From JABDJX01 sp039942715 (GTDB lineage: Bacteria > Pseudomonadota > Alphaproteobacteria > Rhodobacterales > Rhodobacteraceae): a stretch of 64,000 bases of DNA. The position numbers and the translations under genes are program-made. Where the stretch lies: the NCBI GenBank assembly GCA_039942715.1, contig JBDVBY010000006.1, positions 868,001-932,000 of the forward strand, read 5' to 3'. Of the stretch, positions 33,158-41,276 are shown piece by piece; position 1 is the stretch's first letter; each line of letters starts with the position of its first letter. The notes beneath the pieces are model-generated. The model worked only from the letters and a program-made list of their open reading frames with translations, searched no databases and was not told where the DNA came from.

Positions 33158-33766
33158 ATGGATCGACGCAATCTAATGACAGGCGGCTTGGCGCTCTTTG
33201 CTCTTGCCGGATGTACTGGCCGCTGGACGGTGGACTATGATGAAGGGCTTGATCCCGAGGTATCGCGCACTTGGAGTCTGGATAGCGTTGGGGTCAGTGT
33301 TCCCTCTTCGTTAACCGTGTCGAATTCAAACACGCTTGCACCGAACGCCGACATTGTCTGGCATGGCGAACCGTTCGGAGACAGACGCGCGCAAGTTGCA
33401 TCGATCATGGACGAAGGCATTACGCGCGGCGCATCCGGTCTGCGCGGCGGCCGTCCGGTCAATATTTCAGCGCGCATCATACAGTTTCACGCGGTAACAC
33501 CTGCCGCCGTCGCACGCTCTCCTGGAGCTGTGCACAACATCAAATATGCCATTCAGGTGCTTGATGCCAATTCCGGAGCGGCCCTGACGCAAGAACAGGA
33601 AATATCCGCCGATCTGGAAGCTTATGTTGGCGCCGCAGCAGTGACAGCTGCCATCAACGGGCTCACGCAACGCCGTCGGATCACGGATCACATTGATCTG
33701 GTCACCCGCGGCTGGCTAGGCTTTGGTCAAGACCAACGCCGCACCTTCTCAAGCATCGGACGCTGA
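33158..33766 (+). CDS. Outer-membrane-type lipoprotein of unknown function (DUF6778-like)
   Basis: A 202-residue lipoprotein: MDRRNLMTGGLALFALAGC has a lipobox with the acylated Cys at 19. The mature part carries NADIVWHGEPFGDRRAQVAS and a beta-rich body with GLRGGRPVNISARIIQFHAV. Similar lipoproteins are common in Rhodobacteraceae, and I associate them with DUF6778, but no function is known to me. The residue after the lipid Cys is Thr, which fits outer-membrane sorting under E. coli rules. GAGGC precedes the ATG. Confidence 0.82.
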   Translation: MDRRNLMTGGLALFALAGCTGRWTVDYDEGLDPEVSRTWSLDSVGVSVPSSLTVSNSNTLAPNADIVWHGEPFGDRRAQVASIMDEGITRGASGLRGGRPVNISARIIQFHAVTPAAVARSPGAVHNIKYAIQVLDANSGAALTQEQEISADLEAYVGAAAVTAAINGLTQRRRITDHIDLVTRGWLGFGQDQRRTFSSIGR

Positions 33767-33827
33767 TCGCGCCATTGCGACCCCATTGGCCAGCATTTAG
33801 TCTCTGTGCGAAATCAGGAGCACAGTG

Positions 33828-34517
33828 ATGAAGCTTTTTGTGGGTTTGGGCAATCCCGGCGGAAAATATGCGGGAAACCGACACAACATCGGGTTTATGG
33901 CGCTTGACCGCATTGCCGAAGATCACGGTTTTGGCCCCTGGCGCGGCAAGTTTCAGGGTCAGGTCGCCGAAGGGCGCTTGGGTGTGGACAAAGTTGTCCT
34001 TCTGAAGCCCGAAACCTTTATGAACAATTCGGGCCAGTCGGTTGGAGAAGCAGCACGGTTTTATAAATTGGGTCCTGAAGACATCACCGTTTTCCACGAC
34101 GAAATTGATCTCGCCCCTGGTAAGTTGCGCGTCAAGCAAGGCGGAGGTCACGCGGGCCACAATGGCCTGCGTTCGCTCCATGCGCATATCAGTGAAGCCT
34201 ACCAGCGCGTCCGGATGGGTGTCGGGCACCCCGGCCATAAAGATGCTGTTCCAACATATGTTCTAAAAGACTTTCCCAAGTCCGATCAGCTGTGGCTGGC
34301 CGACATGTTGGCCGGCATTTCCGACGGCGCGCCGCATTTGGCCGACGGCGACAAAGGACGATTTCAAAACGCCGTTGCCTTGCAGGTCAATCCAGGGCGT
34401 TCTTCAAGAACAATCGAAAAGAAAGAACCACGCAAAACCGAAGCCGAAAAATCGCCAGTAGTGCAAAAAGAAGACGCACGCTCACCGATGCAAAAGCTTA
34501 TCGATAAATTCAAATGA
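33828..34517 (+). CDS. pth: Peptidyl-tRNA hydrolase
   Basis: A 229-residue enzyme that releases tRNA from prematurely dissociated peptidyl-tRNA. MKLFVGLGNPGGKYAGNRHN contains the catalytic His19, and FMNNSGQSVGEAARFY, VFHDEIDLAPGKLRVKQGGG and GHNGLRSL are the other family motifs. A hydrophilic Lys/Glu-rich tail of about 40 residues extends past the usual end near 190. ATG 33828 has AGGAG seven bases before it; GTG 33825 is an alternative. The stop overlaps the next start (ATGA). Confidence 0.97.
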   Translation: MKLFVGLGNPGGKYAGNRHNIGFMALDRIAEDHGFGPWRGKFQGQVAEGRLGVDKVVLLKPETFMNNSGQSVGEAARFYKLGPEDITVFHDEIDLAPGKLRVKQGGGHAGHNGLRSLHAHISEAYQRVRMGVGHPGHKDAVPTYVLKDFPKSDQLWLADMLAGISDGAPHLADGDKGRFQNAVALQVNPGRSSRTIEKKEPRKTEAEKSPVVQKEDARSPMQKLIDKFK

Positions 34518-35527
34518 GTGACATCAGCGCGATTTTTGATCGCCAGGGACAGGCCTGCGTTGCTTTAGGCTCGCCTTTCATGGGACGGCTTATGACCCTA
34601 TGCGCCACCCGTTTAAGACCAGGGACGCGTGTCACGGACCTGCTGTTCAATTGGCCCGGTGATCCGGCGCCGAATGCGGACAATGCGCCGTTGCGCTTGG
34701 CAGGAGGGCTCCACGCATTACGGCTCAATGATCTGGCTTTGACCTCAGTGTATCCTCCGCATGACGTCTCTGATGAAAAACTTTGGGACGCCATCTCAGA
34801 GACTCTGAACACCCACGAAGCGCATATTTTAGCGTGGTTGGCCCAACCGCCGCAAACCAACGAGGTGCGCCGTATTGCGGGCATTCTGCCTGCATTGGCC
34901 GTGGTTGCGTCGCGTGATCCCCGCCCAATCGATTTGCTTGAACTTGGATGTAGTGGGGGACTAAACCTGCACGCCGATCACTTTCGCCTGATCTTACCAG
35001 AGGGCTCAATCGGGCGAGATGGAGCTGGTGTTCAGCACACACCCGAATGGAAAGGTGAAATGCCGCCGCGCCTCTTGCCGACGGTAAAGCGCCGCGCAGG
35101 TGTTGATCTTAATCCACTTGATCCACGCCACGAAAACGACCGCACACGACTTTTGGCCTATGTATGGGCCGACCAGCGCGACCGTATTGCACGTACACAA
35201 GCAACTATGAAGATTGCCACCAATAACCCCGCCGAAATTGATGCGGGCGATGCAGGCCATTGGCTGGAAACTCAGCTTGCGCGACCCTCTGAAGGGCGAC
35301 TGCGCGTAGTCATGCACACCGTTGCTTGGCAGTACTTTTCACCAGAGACAGCGCAACGCGCGCAAGCCGCCCTGCGCGCAAGCAACAATGTTGTGCGACT
35401 GTCTATGGAAGCCGATGGGGGCAAAGGTGCGGCTTTGACTCTCACGAACTATCCTGACGAGGTTACTGAAACCCTTGGTCGCATCGACTTTCATGGACGA
35501 TGGGTCGATTGGGTTCACACCAGTTGA
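34514..35527 (+). CDS. DUF2332 domain-containing protein
   Basis: A 337-residue cytoplasmic protein. It contains RRIAGILPALAVVASRDPRP and then LLELGCSGGLNLHADHFRL, a motif I-like glycine loop resembling SAM-dependent methyltransferases, followed by RAGVDLNPLDPRHENDRTRL and VMHTVAWQYFSPETAQRAQA. This is the pattern of the DUF2332 family, whose biochemical role is unknown. It is translationally coupled to pth through ATGA. Confidence 0.87.
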   Translation: MSDISAIFDRQGQACVALGSPFMGRLMTLCATRLRPGTRVTDLLFNWPGDPAPNADNAPLRLAGGLHALRLNDLALTSVYPPHDVSDEKLWDAISETLNTHEAHILAWLAQPPQTNEVRRIAGILPALAVVASRDPRPIDLLELGCSGGLNLHADHFRLILPEGSIGRDGAGVQHTPEWKGEMPPRLLPTVKRRAGVDLNPLDPRHENDRTRLLAYVWADQRDRIARTQATMKIATNNPAEIDAGDAGHWLETQLARPSEGRLRVVMHTVAWQYFSPETAQRAQAALRASNNVVRLSMEADGGKGAALTLTNYPDEVTETLGRIDFHGRWVDWVHTS

Positions 35528-35572
35528 TCCCAGTCCTTCGCGCTCTATCCTTGTTCTAAAGGGAGCGGAAAA

Positions 35573-35950
35573 TTGAAAAAAGACGCGTCGATAAACGTCC
35601 TTGGCGAACCATTGGTGCCTTGCTCCAGTGACCCCGTTACCGGCTACTTCCGCGATGGTGCGTGCAATACTTGCGATGAAGACACCGGCAGCCACACCGT
35701 GTGCGCGGTATTAACAGCCGAGTTTCTGGCGTTCTCAAAATATATCGGCAACGACCTCAGTACACCGCGTCCCGAATTCCTGTTTCCCGGTCTCAACCCC
35801 GGAGATTGTTGGTGCTTGTGTGCCGGTCGTTTTCTGCAAGCAGCCGATGAAGGCGCAGCACCACGTATTAGGTTAGAGTCGACCCATAAACGTGCATTGG
35901 AAATCGTGCCTTTGGAGGTGTTGATGGATCACGCGTTGGAAGCCGATTGA
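35573..35950 (+). CDS. DUF2237 family protein
   Basis: A 125-residue Cys-rich protein with the family pattern SINVLGEPLVPCSSDPVTGY, GACNTCDEDTGSHTVCAV, FLAFSKYIGNDLSTPRPEF and PGDCWCLCAGRFLQA. The spaced Cys residues suggest metal or redox chemistry, but DUF2237 has no assigned role known to me. No in-frame ATG exists near the N-terminus; the TTG at 35573 with GGGAG nine bases upstream is the likely start. A bidirectional terminator follows. Confidence 0.9.
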   Translation: MKKDASINVLGEPLVPCSSDPVTGYFRDGACNTCDEDTGSHTVCAVLTAEFLAFSKYIGNDLSTPRPEFLFPGLNPGDCWCLCAGRFLQAADEGAAPRIRLESTHKRALEIVPLEVLMDHALEAD

Positions 35951-36015
35951 GCATTTTCGGGCATACCTCTGGGGTTTATTGTCCATAAACTTCGGTTTAG
36001 GGGGAAGAAAATGAA

Positions 36016-36043
36016 AAAGCCCGGCTGAGTCAGCCGGGCTTTT
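36016..36043. terminator. Bidirectional terminator between DUF2237 and the atp operon
   Basis: AAAGCCCGGCTGA (36016-36028) pairs with TCAGCCGGGCTTT (36030-36042), up to eleven usable pairs. Flanking A runs on the left and T runs on the right give a T tail in either direction, serving both convergent units. Confidence 0.88.
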
Positions 36044-36062
36044 ATCAATTATTTGACGCGTT

Positions 36063-36635
36063 TCAGTGTAGTTTCGCCTGAACCGTCTTGATCGCTTCAT
36101 CAATCAGATCGTCTGACTTGGAGGCACTCATCTCCTTGGCTATGACTTCGCCAGCAGCAGACACAGCAACGCGCGCTGCTTCATCACGCACCTGCTTTAC
36201 TGCTCCGGATTCAGCCGAGGCTATTTGATCCTGAGCAGCCTGAAGGCGACGTTTGATCGACTTTTCAAGATCAACCTTGGCCTGAGCCGCAGCTTCTTCC
36301 GCGCTTTCCTTGGCCTGAGCCACGATGCGATCAGCTTGCTCCTGAACCTCGGCATGCTTGCGCTCGTAACTGGCAAGCAAGGCCTGTGCTTCGTCGCGTA
36401 GCGCTTTGGCCTCGTTCAACTCGTCTTGAATACCTTCGGCACGTTTGTCGAGCAGACCAGCGATGATCGAAGGCACTTTGAAGTAGAACAAAACACCGAT
36501 GAACAAAAAGAACGAAATCGCAACGATAAAGTCCGTGTTCGACAACTTGTAGAACTCTGCCGAGAACGGATTCTTTGACGCTGCATAGGCTGGAACAGCG
36601 GCTACGATGGCAAGCAGGGCAATTAGATTTTTCAT
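36063..36635 (-). CDS. atpF: ATP synthase Fo subunit b
   Basis: A 190-residue peripheral-stalk subunit. A leader-like hydrophobic stretch (MKNLIALLAIVAAVPAYAAS) precedes the true membrane helix near 32-54 (DFIVAISFFLFIGVLFYF), followed by a long charged coiled coil rich in Ala, Glu and Lys (DKRAEGIQDELNEAKALRDE). It pairs with the b' subunit encoded 3 bases upstream to connect F1 with the a subunit. Last gene of the operon, ending in a terminator. Confidence 0.95.
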   Translation of the reverse strand: MKNLIALLAIVAAVPAYAASKNPFSAEFYKLSNTDFIVAISFFLFIGVLFYFKVPSIIAGLLDKRAEGIQDELNEAKALRDEAQALLASYERKHAEVQEQADRIVAQAKESAEEAAAQAKVDLEKSIKRRLQAAQDQIASAESGAVKQVRDEAARVAVSAAGEVIAKEMSASKSDDLIDEAIKTVQAKLH

Positions 36636-36638
36636 AGT

Positions 36639-37160
36639 CTACCCTTTCAACCGCGATGCGATGGCTGATGTGATTGCCTTTTCGTCCACATCCACACCCA
36701 TGGCAGAAACCACGGCTTTGGCTGTATCTTCGGCAACCTGCTTTACAGCGGTGGCTGCACCCTCGCGGATTTCTGCGATCTTGGCTTCACCTTCGGCGGC
36801 GCGTGCAGCAATCTCAGCATCTGCTTTGGCAATCGCGGCATCTACCTCGGTCTGAATCTCAGCCTTGGTTTCACCAGCGATCCGGCTAGCCTCAGCGCGG
36901 GCATCTGCCAACGCCTTTTCATAAGCCGCCTCTGCATCCGCTGCTTTTTGCTTCAGCTCTTCGGCAGCGGCGATATCGTTTGTTATCGTTCCCTGCCGTT
37001 CAGCCAAAACGGCTGCAATGCGCGGCAATGCCACTTTGGTTAGCACGAGATAAATCACAACAAGCGTCACACAAAGCCAGAATATCTGGTTTGGGAACGT
37101 GCTGAAATCCAGCTGCGGCATACCGGCACTTTCGGCTGCGTCTGTTGTTTCTGTCGCCAT
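36639..37160 (-). CDS. atpX: ATP synthase Fo subunit b'
   Basis: A 173-residue second stalk subunit, typical of alphaproteobacteria and phototrophs. The membrane helix is IFWLCVTLVVIYLVLTKVAL at about 25-44, followed by PRIAAVLAERQGTITNDI and a long acidic coiled coil. ATG 37160 is preceded by GGAGG at the right distance, so the in-frame TTG five codons upstream is not used. It lies between the c and b subunit genes. Confidence 0.95.
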   Translation of the reverse strand: MATETTDAAESAGMPQLDFSTFPNQIFWLCVTLVVIYLVLTKVALPRIAAVLAERQGTITNDIAAAEELKQKAADAEAAYEKALADARAEASRIAGETKAEIQTEVDAAIAKADAEIAARAAEGEAKIAEIREGAATAVKQVAEDTAKAVVSAMGVDVDEKAITSAIASRLKG

Positions 37161-37241
37161 AGCGACCTCCTCCAAACCTTTTTAGATCATCCCCGATGCC
37201 CAGCCTTGGGCACCGAGAAACGTAAGGATCAATAAAAGGTC

Positions 37242-37478
37242 TTAGACTGCGAACATCAGCAGAAGGGCAACGAGGAACGAGAAGATCCCCAGCGCTTCCG
37301 AGAACGCGATACCGATGAACATAGTGGCTGTCTGACCGCCAGCGGCGGATGGGTTACGAAGCGCACCCGACAGGAAGTTACCAACAACGTGGCCCACACC
37401 GACGGCTGCACCGCCCATACCAGTACATGCTAGACCGGCACCAATGTAGGCACCCATTTGTACGACGTCACCTTCCAT
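37242..37478 (-). CDS. atpE: ATP synthase Fo subunit c
   Basis: A 78-residue hairpin of two membrane helices forming the rotor ring. The first helix has GAYIGAGLACTGMGGAAVGV, the polar loop has RNPSAAGG, and the second helix carries the ion-binding Glu in FIGIAFSEALGIFSFLVALL. The loop and the lack of extra polar ligands near the Glu suggest proton rather than sodium coupling. An intercistronic gap of about 80 bases follows it, in keeping with high expression of subunit c. Confidence 0.97.
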   Translation of the reverse strand: MEGDVVQMGAYIGAGLACTGMGGAAVGVGHVVGNFLSGALRNPSAAGGQTATMFIGIAFSEALGIFSFLVALLLMFAV

Positions 37479-37525
37479 AGTTCTCTCTCCTTACGATGGA
37501 ATTAGTAGATAAGTTTGTTTGATAA

Positions 37526-38281
37526 TCAGTGGTGCGGATGCAGCGCATCCTTAAGGTACACACACGTGAGAATTGCGAAGACATAAGCCTGAATAAATGA
37601 CACCAGCACCTCAAGCGCGTAAATCGCTGTGACGGCAATGATGCTTACCGGCGCGATCCAGACCACGGCGGCAAAGGTTGCAAATACTTTGATAACCGCG
37701 TGACCCGCCATCATGTTTCCTGCCAGACGAATAGAGTGGCTGATCGGACGCACAAAGTAGCTGATCACTTCGATCAGAGCCAGGATCGGGCGCAACACAA
37801 GTGGCGCACTGCTGATCCAAAAAACGCTCAGGAATCCCAACCCATGCTTTACGAAACCTAAGATGGTGATCGCTAGAAAAACGGCCATCGCCATCACCGC
37901 GGTCACTGCGATGTGGCTTGTGGTTGTGAACGAAAGCGGCAAAAGCCCAAGGAAGTTGGAAAAGACGATAAAGATGAACAGCGTCATAATGTACGGGAAA
38001 TATTTCACCCCGTCCTTACCGGTTACGTCTTCGACCATCTTGTAGATAAAGCCATAAGCAAGCTCTGCTATCGACTGGATGCGACTTGGAACGATTGCAC
38101 GTCCCCGTGTACCAAGAACCAACAGGCCGACGATGCACAAAACAGCAAGCGCCATCCAAAAAGTGACGTTGGTAACCGTGAACATGCCCACTGGGCCATC
38201 ACCGATCAACGGTTTGACGATAAACTGGTCCATCGGGTGGAATGCCAGCCCGCCTTCTTCACCGTGTGCTTCTTCTGCCAC
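37526..38281 (-). CDS. atpB: ATP synthase Fo subunit a
   Basis: A 251-residue stator subunit forming the proton half-channels. HPMDQFIVKPLIGDG starts the conserved part; the essential Arg lies in SHSIRLAGNMMAGHAVIKV near residue 180, followed by AIYALEVLVSFIQAYVFAIL. The start is a GTG at 38281, placed three bases after the atpI stop, with GGGAG upstream in atpI; ATG at residue 17 is an alternative that would remove an acidic His/Glu segment. Confidence 0.97.
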   Translation of the reverse strand: MAEEAHGEEGGLAFHPMDQFIVKPLIGDGPVGMFTVTNVTFWMALAVLCIVGLLVLGTRGRAIVPSRIQSIAELAYGFIYKMVEDVTGKDGVKYFPYIMTLFIFIVFSNFLGLLPLSFTTTSHIAVTAVMAMAVFLAITILGFVKHGLGFLSVFWISSAPLVLRPILALIEVISYFVRPISHSIRLAGNMMAGHAVIKVFATFAAVVWIAPVSIIAVTAIYALEVLVSFIQAYVFAILTCVYLKDALHPHH

Positions 38282-38284
38282 GCG

Positions 38285-38608
38285 TCAGTCTCCCATCTCG
38301 TCGCCCGAAGGCGTCTCTTGCATCTCTTTAGCCGAGCGCAGCATCGTGCGGACGCCAGCGGCAAAACCTAACATTGTGAACACGATCATCATCCAAGGCA
38401 GCGTGCCAAAGAGTTTATCGAGCCCGAACCCAATCCCAAAGCCGATCGCAAGACCAGCAACCAGTTCAATCACCAAACGCCAGGCCATCTGTGCCTGAGA
38501 ATAGTGTTCGTCCTGATGGCGCTTCACGGTGTCTTCCGGCGTTCGCTTTTCGGCCAGTCGCGCTTCCAGCGCAGCCATCCGTTCTTTGCGTATCCGGTCC
38601 TCAGACAT
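38285..38608 (-). CDS. atpI: ATP synthase assembly protein AtpI/AtpZ
   Basis: A 107-residue protein with a charged N-terminus (RIRKERMAALEARLAEKRTP) and two membrane helices (VIELVAGLAIGFGIGFGLD and MMIVFTMLGFAAGVRTML). The family helps assemble the c ring and may act in Mg/Ca transport. It is the promoter-proximal gene of the Fo operon, with the structural genes following on the same strand. The F1 genes are not in the window, as is usual in this class. Confidence 0.92.
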   Translation of the reverse strand: MSEDRIRKERMAALEARLAEKRTPEDTVKRHQDEHYSQAQMAWRLVIELVAGLAIGFGIGFGLDKLFGTLPWMMIVFTMLGFAAGVRTMLRSAKEMQETPSGDEMGD

Positions 38609-38638
38609 CCGCCAGCCCCTAGGTGAGAACTTCGCGCA

Positions 38639-38666
38639 GTTCTATCACTGGGCGGGTGTGAGTCAA
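38639..38666 (-). promoter_or_regulatory. Probable promoter of the atp Fo operon
   Basis: On the minus strand, TTGACT (38666-38661) and TAGAAC (38644-38639) are separated by 16 bases, and a start near 38632 would give a leader of about 24 bases to the atpI ATG at 38608. The 168-base gap 38609-38776 also has a very AT-rich stretch (38690-38730) without a gene. Confidence 0.45.
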
Positions 38667-38776
38667 GCGACGGCAGGTCGCAGAATGATACTCTTTAATA
38701 TCATGTTTTATATTGTTTTTTTCACATCCTGTACGGAGTTCTAAAAGTGGCTCTGCGGCGCTGTATATTCAACCGA

Positions 38777-39655
38777 TCAGTTGAACTTTCGCCGAAACAG
38801 CCGACCATCGATCAAAAACAGCCCCAGGAAAATCGCCGCCATACCGGCGAAGTGCACAATCTCTAACCGCTCACCCAAAGCCCACCAGCCGATCAAAAGT
38901 GCAGACACAGGCGCAATGAACGTAACCGACGACGTCTTGGTTGCGCCCATACGTGGCAAAAGCGCAAAGCCCACCTGAAAAAACAAGCCGGTCAACACCG
39001 ACCCCATGATCACGATCGCTCCCCATGTGATGGGTTGGATTGGCCCTGGCTTGCCTTCTGTCATCGCGACCAGCGGCAACAACATTATAGCCGCGAACGT
39101 AAAGGACCAAGTCACAGCAACAGATGTTTTGATATCAGTAAAGCGACGCACCCAATTCAAACCCACCGCATAACTGACAGGCGCGATCACCATAATCAGC
39201 GTGCCGAATACCTTTGTCTCTTGATCCGACTGAAAGGCAGGGATGGTCAAAAGCACGATCCCGATAAACCCAGCCGCGACACCAAGCGTTTTAAGCGGAG
39301 TTGCCCTTTCCCCACCTGGCCAAAGATGGGAAATCACGACGACCATGACCGGCGTAAGCGCGTTCACAATGCCCGCCACACCAGTCGCCACATACTGCTG
39401 TCCGATTGGGAACAGGGAAAACGGCAGTGCAAACATGCAAGCACCCAGAAACAAAAGCGGAAGAGCTTCTTTTATTGGGATGCGACCGCTTTGACGAATA
39501 ACCAACAGGTAAATCCAGCTGGAAAGTGCAGCCATCGAGATACGCGCAAAGGCTACTGAAAGCGGTCCCAAATCTTTGAGGAGAAGTTCGTTGAAAAAGA
39601 ACGTGGTGCCCCAGCCAATGCCGAGCACGATGATAATGCCCCAGTCACGATCCAT
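38777..39655 (-). CDS. DMT superfamily (EamA) transporter
   Basis: A 292-residue inner-membrane protein with about ten hydrophobic helices in two EamA repeats. The first has GIGWGTTFFFNELLLKDLGP, the second GLNWVRRFTDIKTSVAVTWS and ends in ALGERLEIVHFAGMAAIFLG, the family signature. Substrates are usually metabolites or amino acids exported from the cell; none can be assigned. I choose ATG 39655 with an upstream GGGGTGG; the open frame extends 62 codons further without similarity. It is divergent from an ArsR gene, which may regulate it. Confidence 0.9.
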   Translation of the reverse strand: MDRDWGIIIVLGIGWGTTFFFNELLLKDLGPLSVAFARISMAALSSWIYLLVIRQSGRIPIKEALPLLFLGACMFALPFSLFPIGQQYVATGVAGIVNALTPVMVVVISHLWPGGERATPLKTLGVAAGFIGIVLLTIPAFQSDQETKVFGTLIMVIAPVSYAVGLNWVRRFTDIKTSVAVTWSFTFAAIMLLPLVAMTEGKPGPIQPITWGAIVIMGSVLTGLFFQVGFALLPRMGATKTSSVTFIAPVSALLIGWWALGERLEIVHFAGMAAIFLGLFLIDGRLFRRKFN

Positions 39656-39768
39656 GCTTGCCACCCCTAACTTGTTTTGGCTCTTGCATGAAACACGCTG
39701 TTTTCCAAGTGAAATGCCACGCCGTCTTGACCATTGACCCGGCTCCGCGGCCTCGCTAGGCCAAAACC

Positions 39769-40098
39769 ATGGCCGATCCCATGCCTCTTGATACTGTGTT
39801 TGCTGCCCTAGCCGATCCGACACGGCGGGCAATCCTGACAATGCTTTTAGAGGACGATATGGCCGTCACTGACGTGGCCGAGCCTTTCGAGATGTCTTTG
39901 GCGGCAATCTCCAAGCACCTAGGCGTTCTCATGCGTGCTGGCCTGATCACTCAGGAAAAACGGGGGCGTGTGACCTGGTGCAAGCTTGAAACAGAAGCAA
40001 TGCGGGACGCCAGCGTGTGGATGCAAAGCTTTGGCCAGTTCGAAGCAGTGGATTTAGATGCTTTCGAGAGCTTTCTTGAGCGAGAGCTGAAAGAGTAA
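39769..40098 (+). CDS. ArsR/SmtB-family winged-helix regulator
   Basis: A 109-residue repressor-type protein. FAALADPTRRAILTMLLEDD is the family entry, and MSLAAISKHLGVLMRAGLI is the recognition helix region, then GRVTWCKLETEAMR for the wing. No ELCVCDL metal site is present, so it is probably not a metal sensor. Proteins of this subgroup often precede a START-domain gene, but here the next gene is a convergent lysR. The divergent EamA transporter gene is the likely target. Confidence 0.9.
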   Translation: MADPMPLDTVFAALADPTRRAILTMLLEDDMAVTDVAEPFEMSLAAISKHLGVLMRAGLITQEKRGRVTWCKLETEAMRDASVWMQSFGQFEAVDLDAFESFLERELKE

Positions 40099-40111
40099 AT
40101 CCCTATTCGCG

Positions 40112-40990
40112 CTACCAGTTTTTAGCATCTTCCTTCAAAAAATTAAGGAATGCCTGAACCTTTGTCGTGCGATGCAAATCCACATGTGTAACCAGCCACA
40201 GCGGCGCGACCCAGTTGTCTTGTGGTGGAAAGAGCTGGGTGACATTGGAATATCGTTCAGAAGCCCAAACCGACATAAAGCCAATGCCAACTCCTGTGGA
40301 AACTGCATCGGCAATGATACGATGGTCCGTTGCGCGAAAAACGACCTGATCTGGTGAAACACGCTCCATCAACCATTGCACAAAGGGCGCACGGGATTGG
40401 AAATCGTCGTAGCCAACGAATGCATGACCGGCCAAATCTTCCAATGATTCAGGGCGCCCATTACGCGCGATATAATCTTCAGATGCGTATGGCGCGATAG
40501 GCAAATGGCCAAATGGTTGCACCACATTGTCGGGATTGTCCGGCTTACCACCTGCGCGGACCGCAACGTGTGCTTCGCCATACTCCAACCGAAGCACCTC
40601 TTCGCCGGTCAATAACCGCACCATGATATTGGGGTGCTGACGCTTGAATTTGGCCAGCAGCGGCGTCAACCGAGGCGAAACCGGAGTGATCGACGTAACG
40701 ACCAATTCCCCTGACACCTCGTCACCTCGCCCTTTGATCCGGCTGACAAGCTGTGAAAACTGATCATCTGTCGCCTGCGCGACCTGCAAAAGGTCCTGCC
40801 CTGCTTCTGTAGAACTGTACCCGCGTGCATGGCGCTGAAAAAGTTTAACGCCCAACCGGTCTTCAAGGGAGTCGATGTGCCGAATGACAGTCGCGTGATG
40901 CACACCAAGCGCATCAGCCGCGCCGCTAACAGTGCCCTTACGTGCAACGTGATAGGCCGTCCTGATTTCGTCCCATGTACTGATCGACAT
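40112..40990 (-). CDS. LysR family transcriptional regulator
   Basis: A 292-residue regulator. The N-terminal HTH is EIRTAYHVARKGTVSGAADA followed by HHATVIRHIDSLEDRLGVKL, and the effector domain begins near 90 (GELVVTSITPVSPRLTPLLA). The start ATG 40990 has AGGGG about six bases upstream; ATG 40996 sits directly on that site and is less likely. Many LysR proteins control the divergent gene, which here is dxs, 286 bases away. The effector is not predictable. Confidence 0.93.
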   Translation of the reverse strand: MSISTWDEIRTAYHVARKGTVSGAADALGVHHATVIRHIDSLEDRLGVKLFQRHARGYSSTEAGQDLLQVAQATDDQFSQLVSRIKGRGDEVSGELVVTSITPVSPRLTPLLAKFKRQHPNIMVRLLTGEEVLRLEYGEAHVAVRAGGKPDNPDNVVQPFGHLPIAPYASEDYIARNGRPESLEDLAGHAFVGYDDFQSRAPFVQWLMERVSPDQVVFRATDHRIIADAVSTGVGIGFMSVWASERYSNVTQLFPPQDNWVAPLWLVTHVDLHRTTKVQAFLNFLKEDAKNW

Positions 40991-41276
40991 CGCCATCCCC
41001 TTTTCAAAACCGACAATTAGGCTTGAACGCAGTGCTCAAATTACCGGCAGATGCGCGCATCAGTCCAGAGATAAGCCACCAAATCACGCAAAATTGCACA
41101 GACAGCGGCATCACAATCAATGCTGCTCACTAGCACCTAAGACTTTGATCAAAGCGATTAAAGACCCGAATGATCTGCTTAGGTGAACTTTTGCTACCCA
41201 ACTCTACAAACGTTCTTATTCCAACGGCTTAGAGCGCACTGTAAGGTAAAGTTGACACTTAATTTTGGAGATTCTT
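40991..41276. promoter_or_regulatory. lysR-dxs divergent region with a 12-base palindrome
   Basis: This 286-base gap has no gene. A perfect palindrome CTTTGATCAAAG lies at 41143-41154, roughly midway between the divergent starts, and could be a regulator site, perhaps for the LysR protein. The dxs ribosome site GGAG is at 41267-41270. A TTGACA at 41252-41257 is too close to the start to be its -35. Confidence 0.35.

Noticed and set aside
41143..41160. FNR/Anr box upstream of dxs
   Set aside because: TTGAT and ATCAA half-sites overlap rather than being separated by four bases, so it is not an FNR-type site.
41252..41257. Perfect TTGACA before dxs as a -35 element
   Set aside because: It is only 20 bases from the ATG, so the -10 would fall on the start codon.
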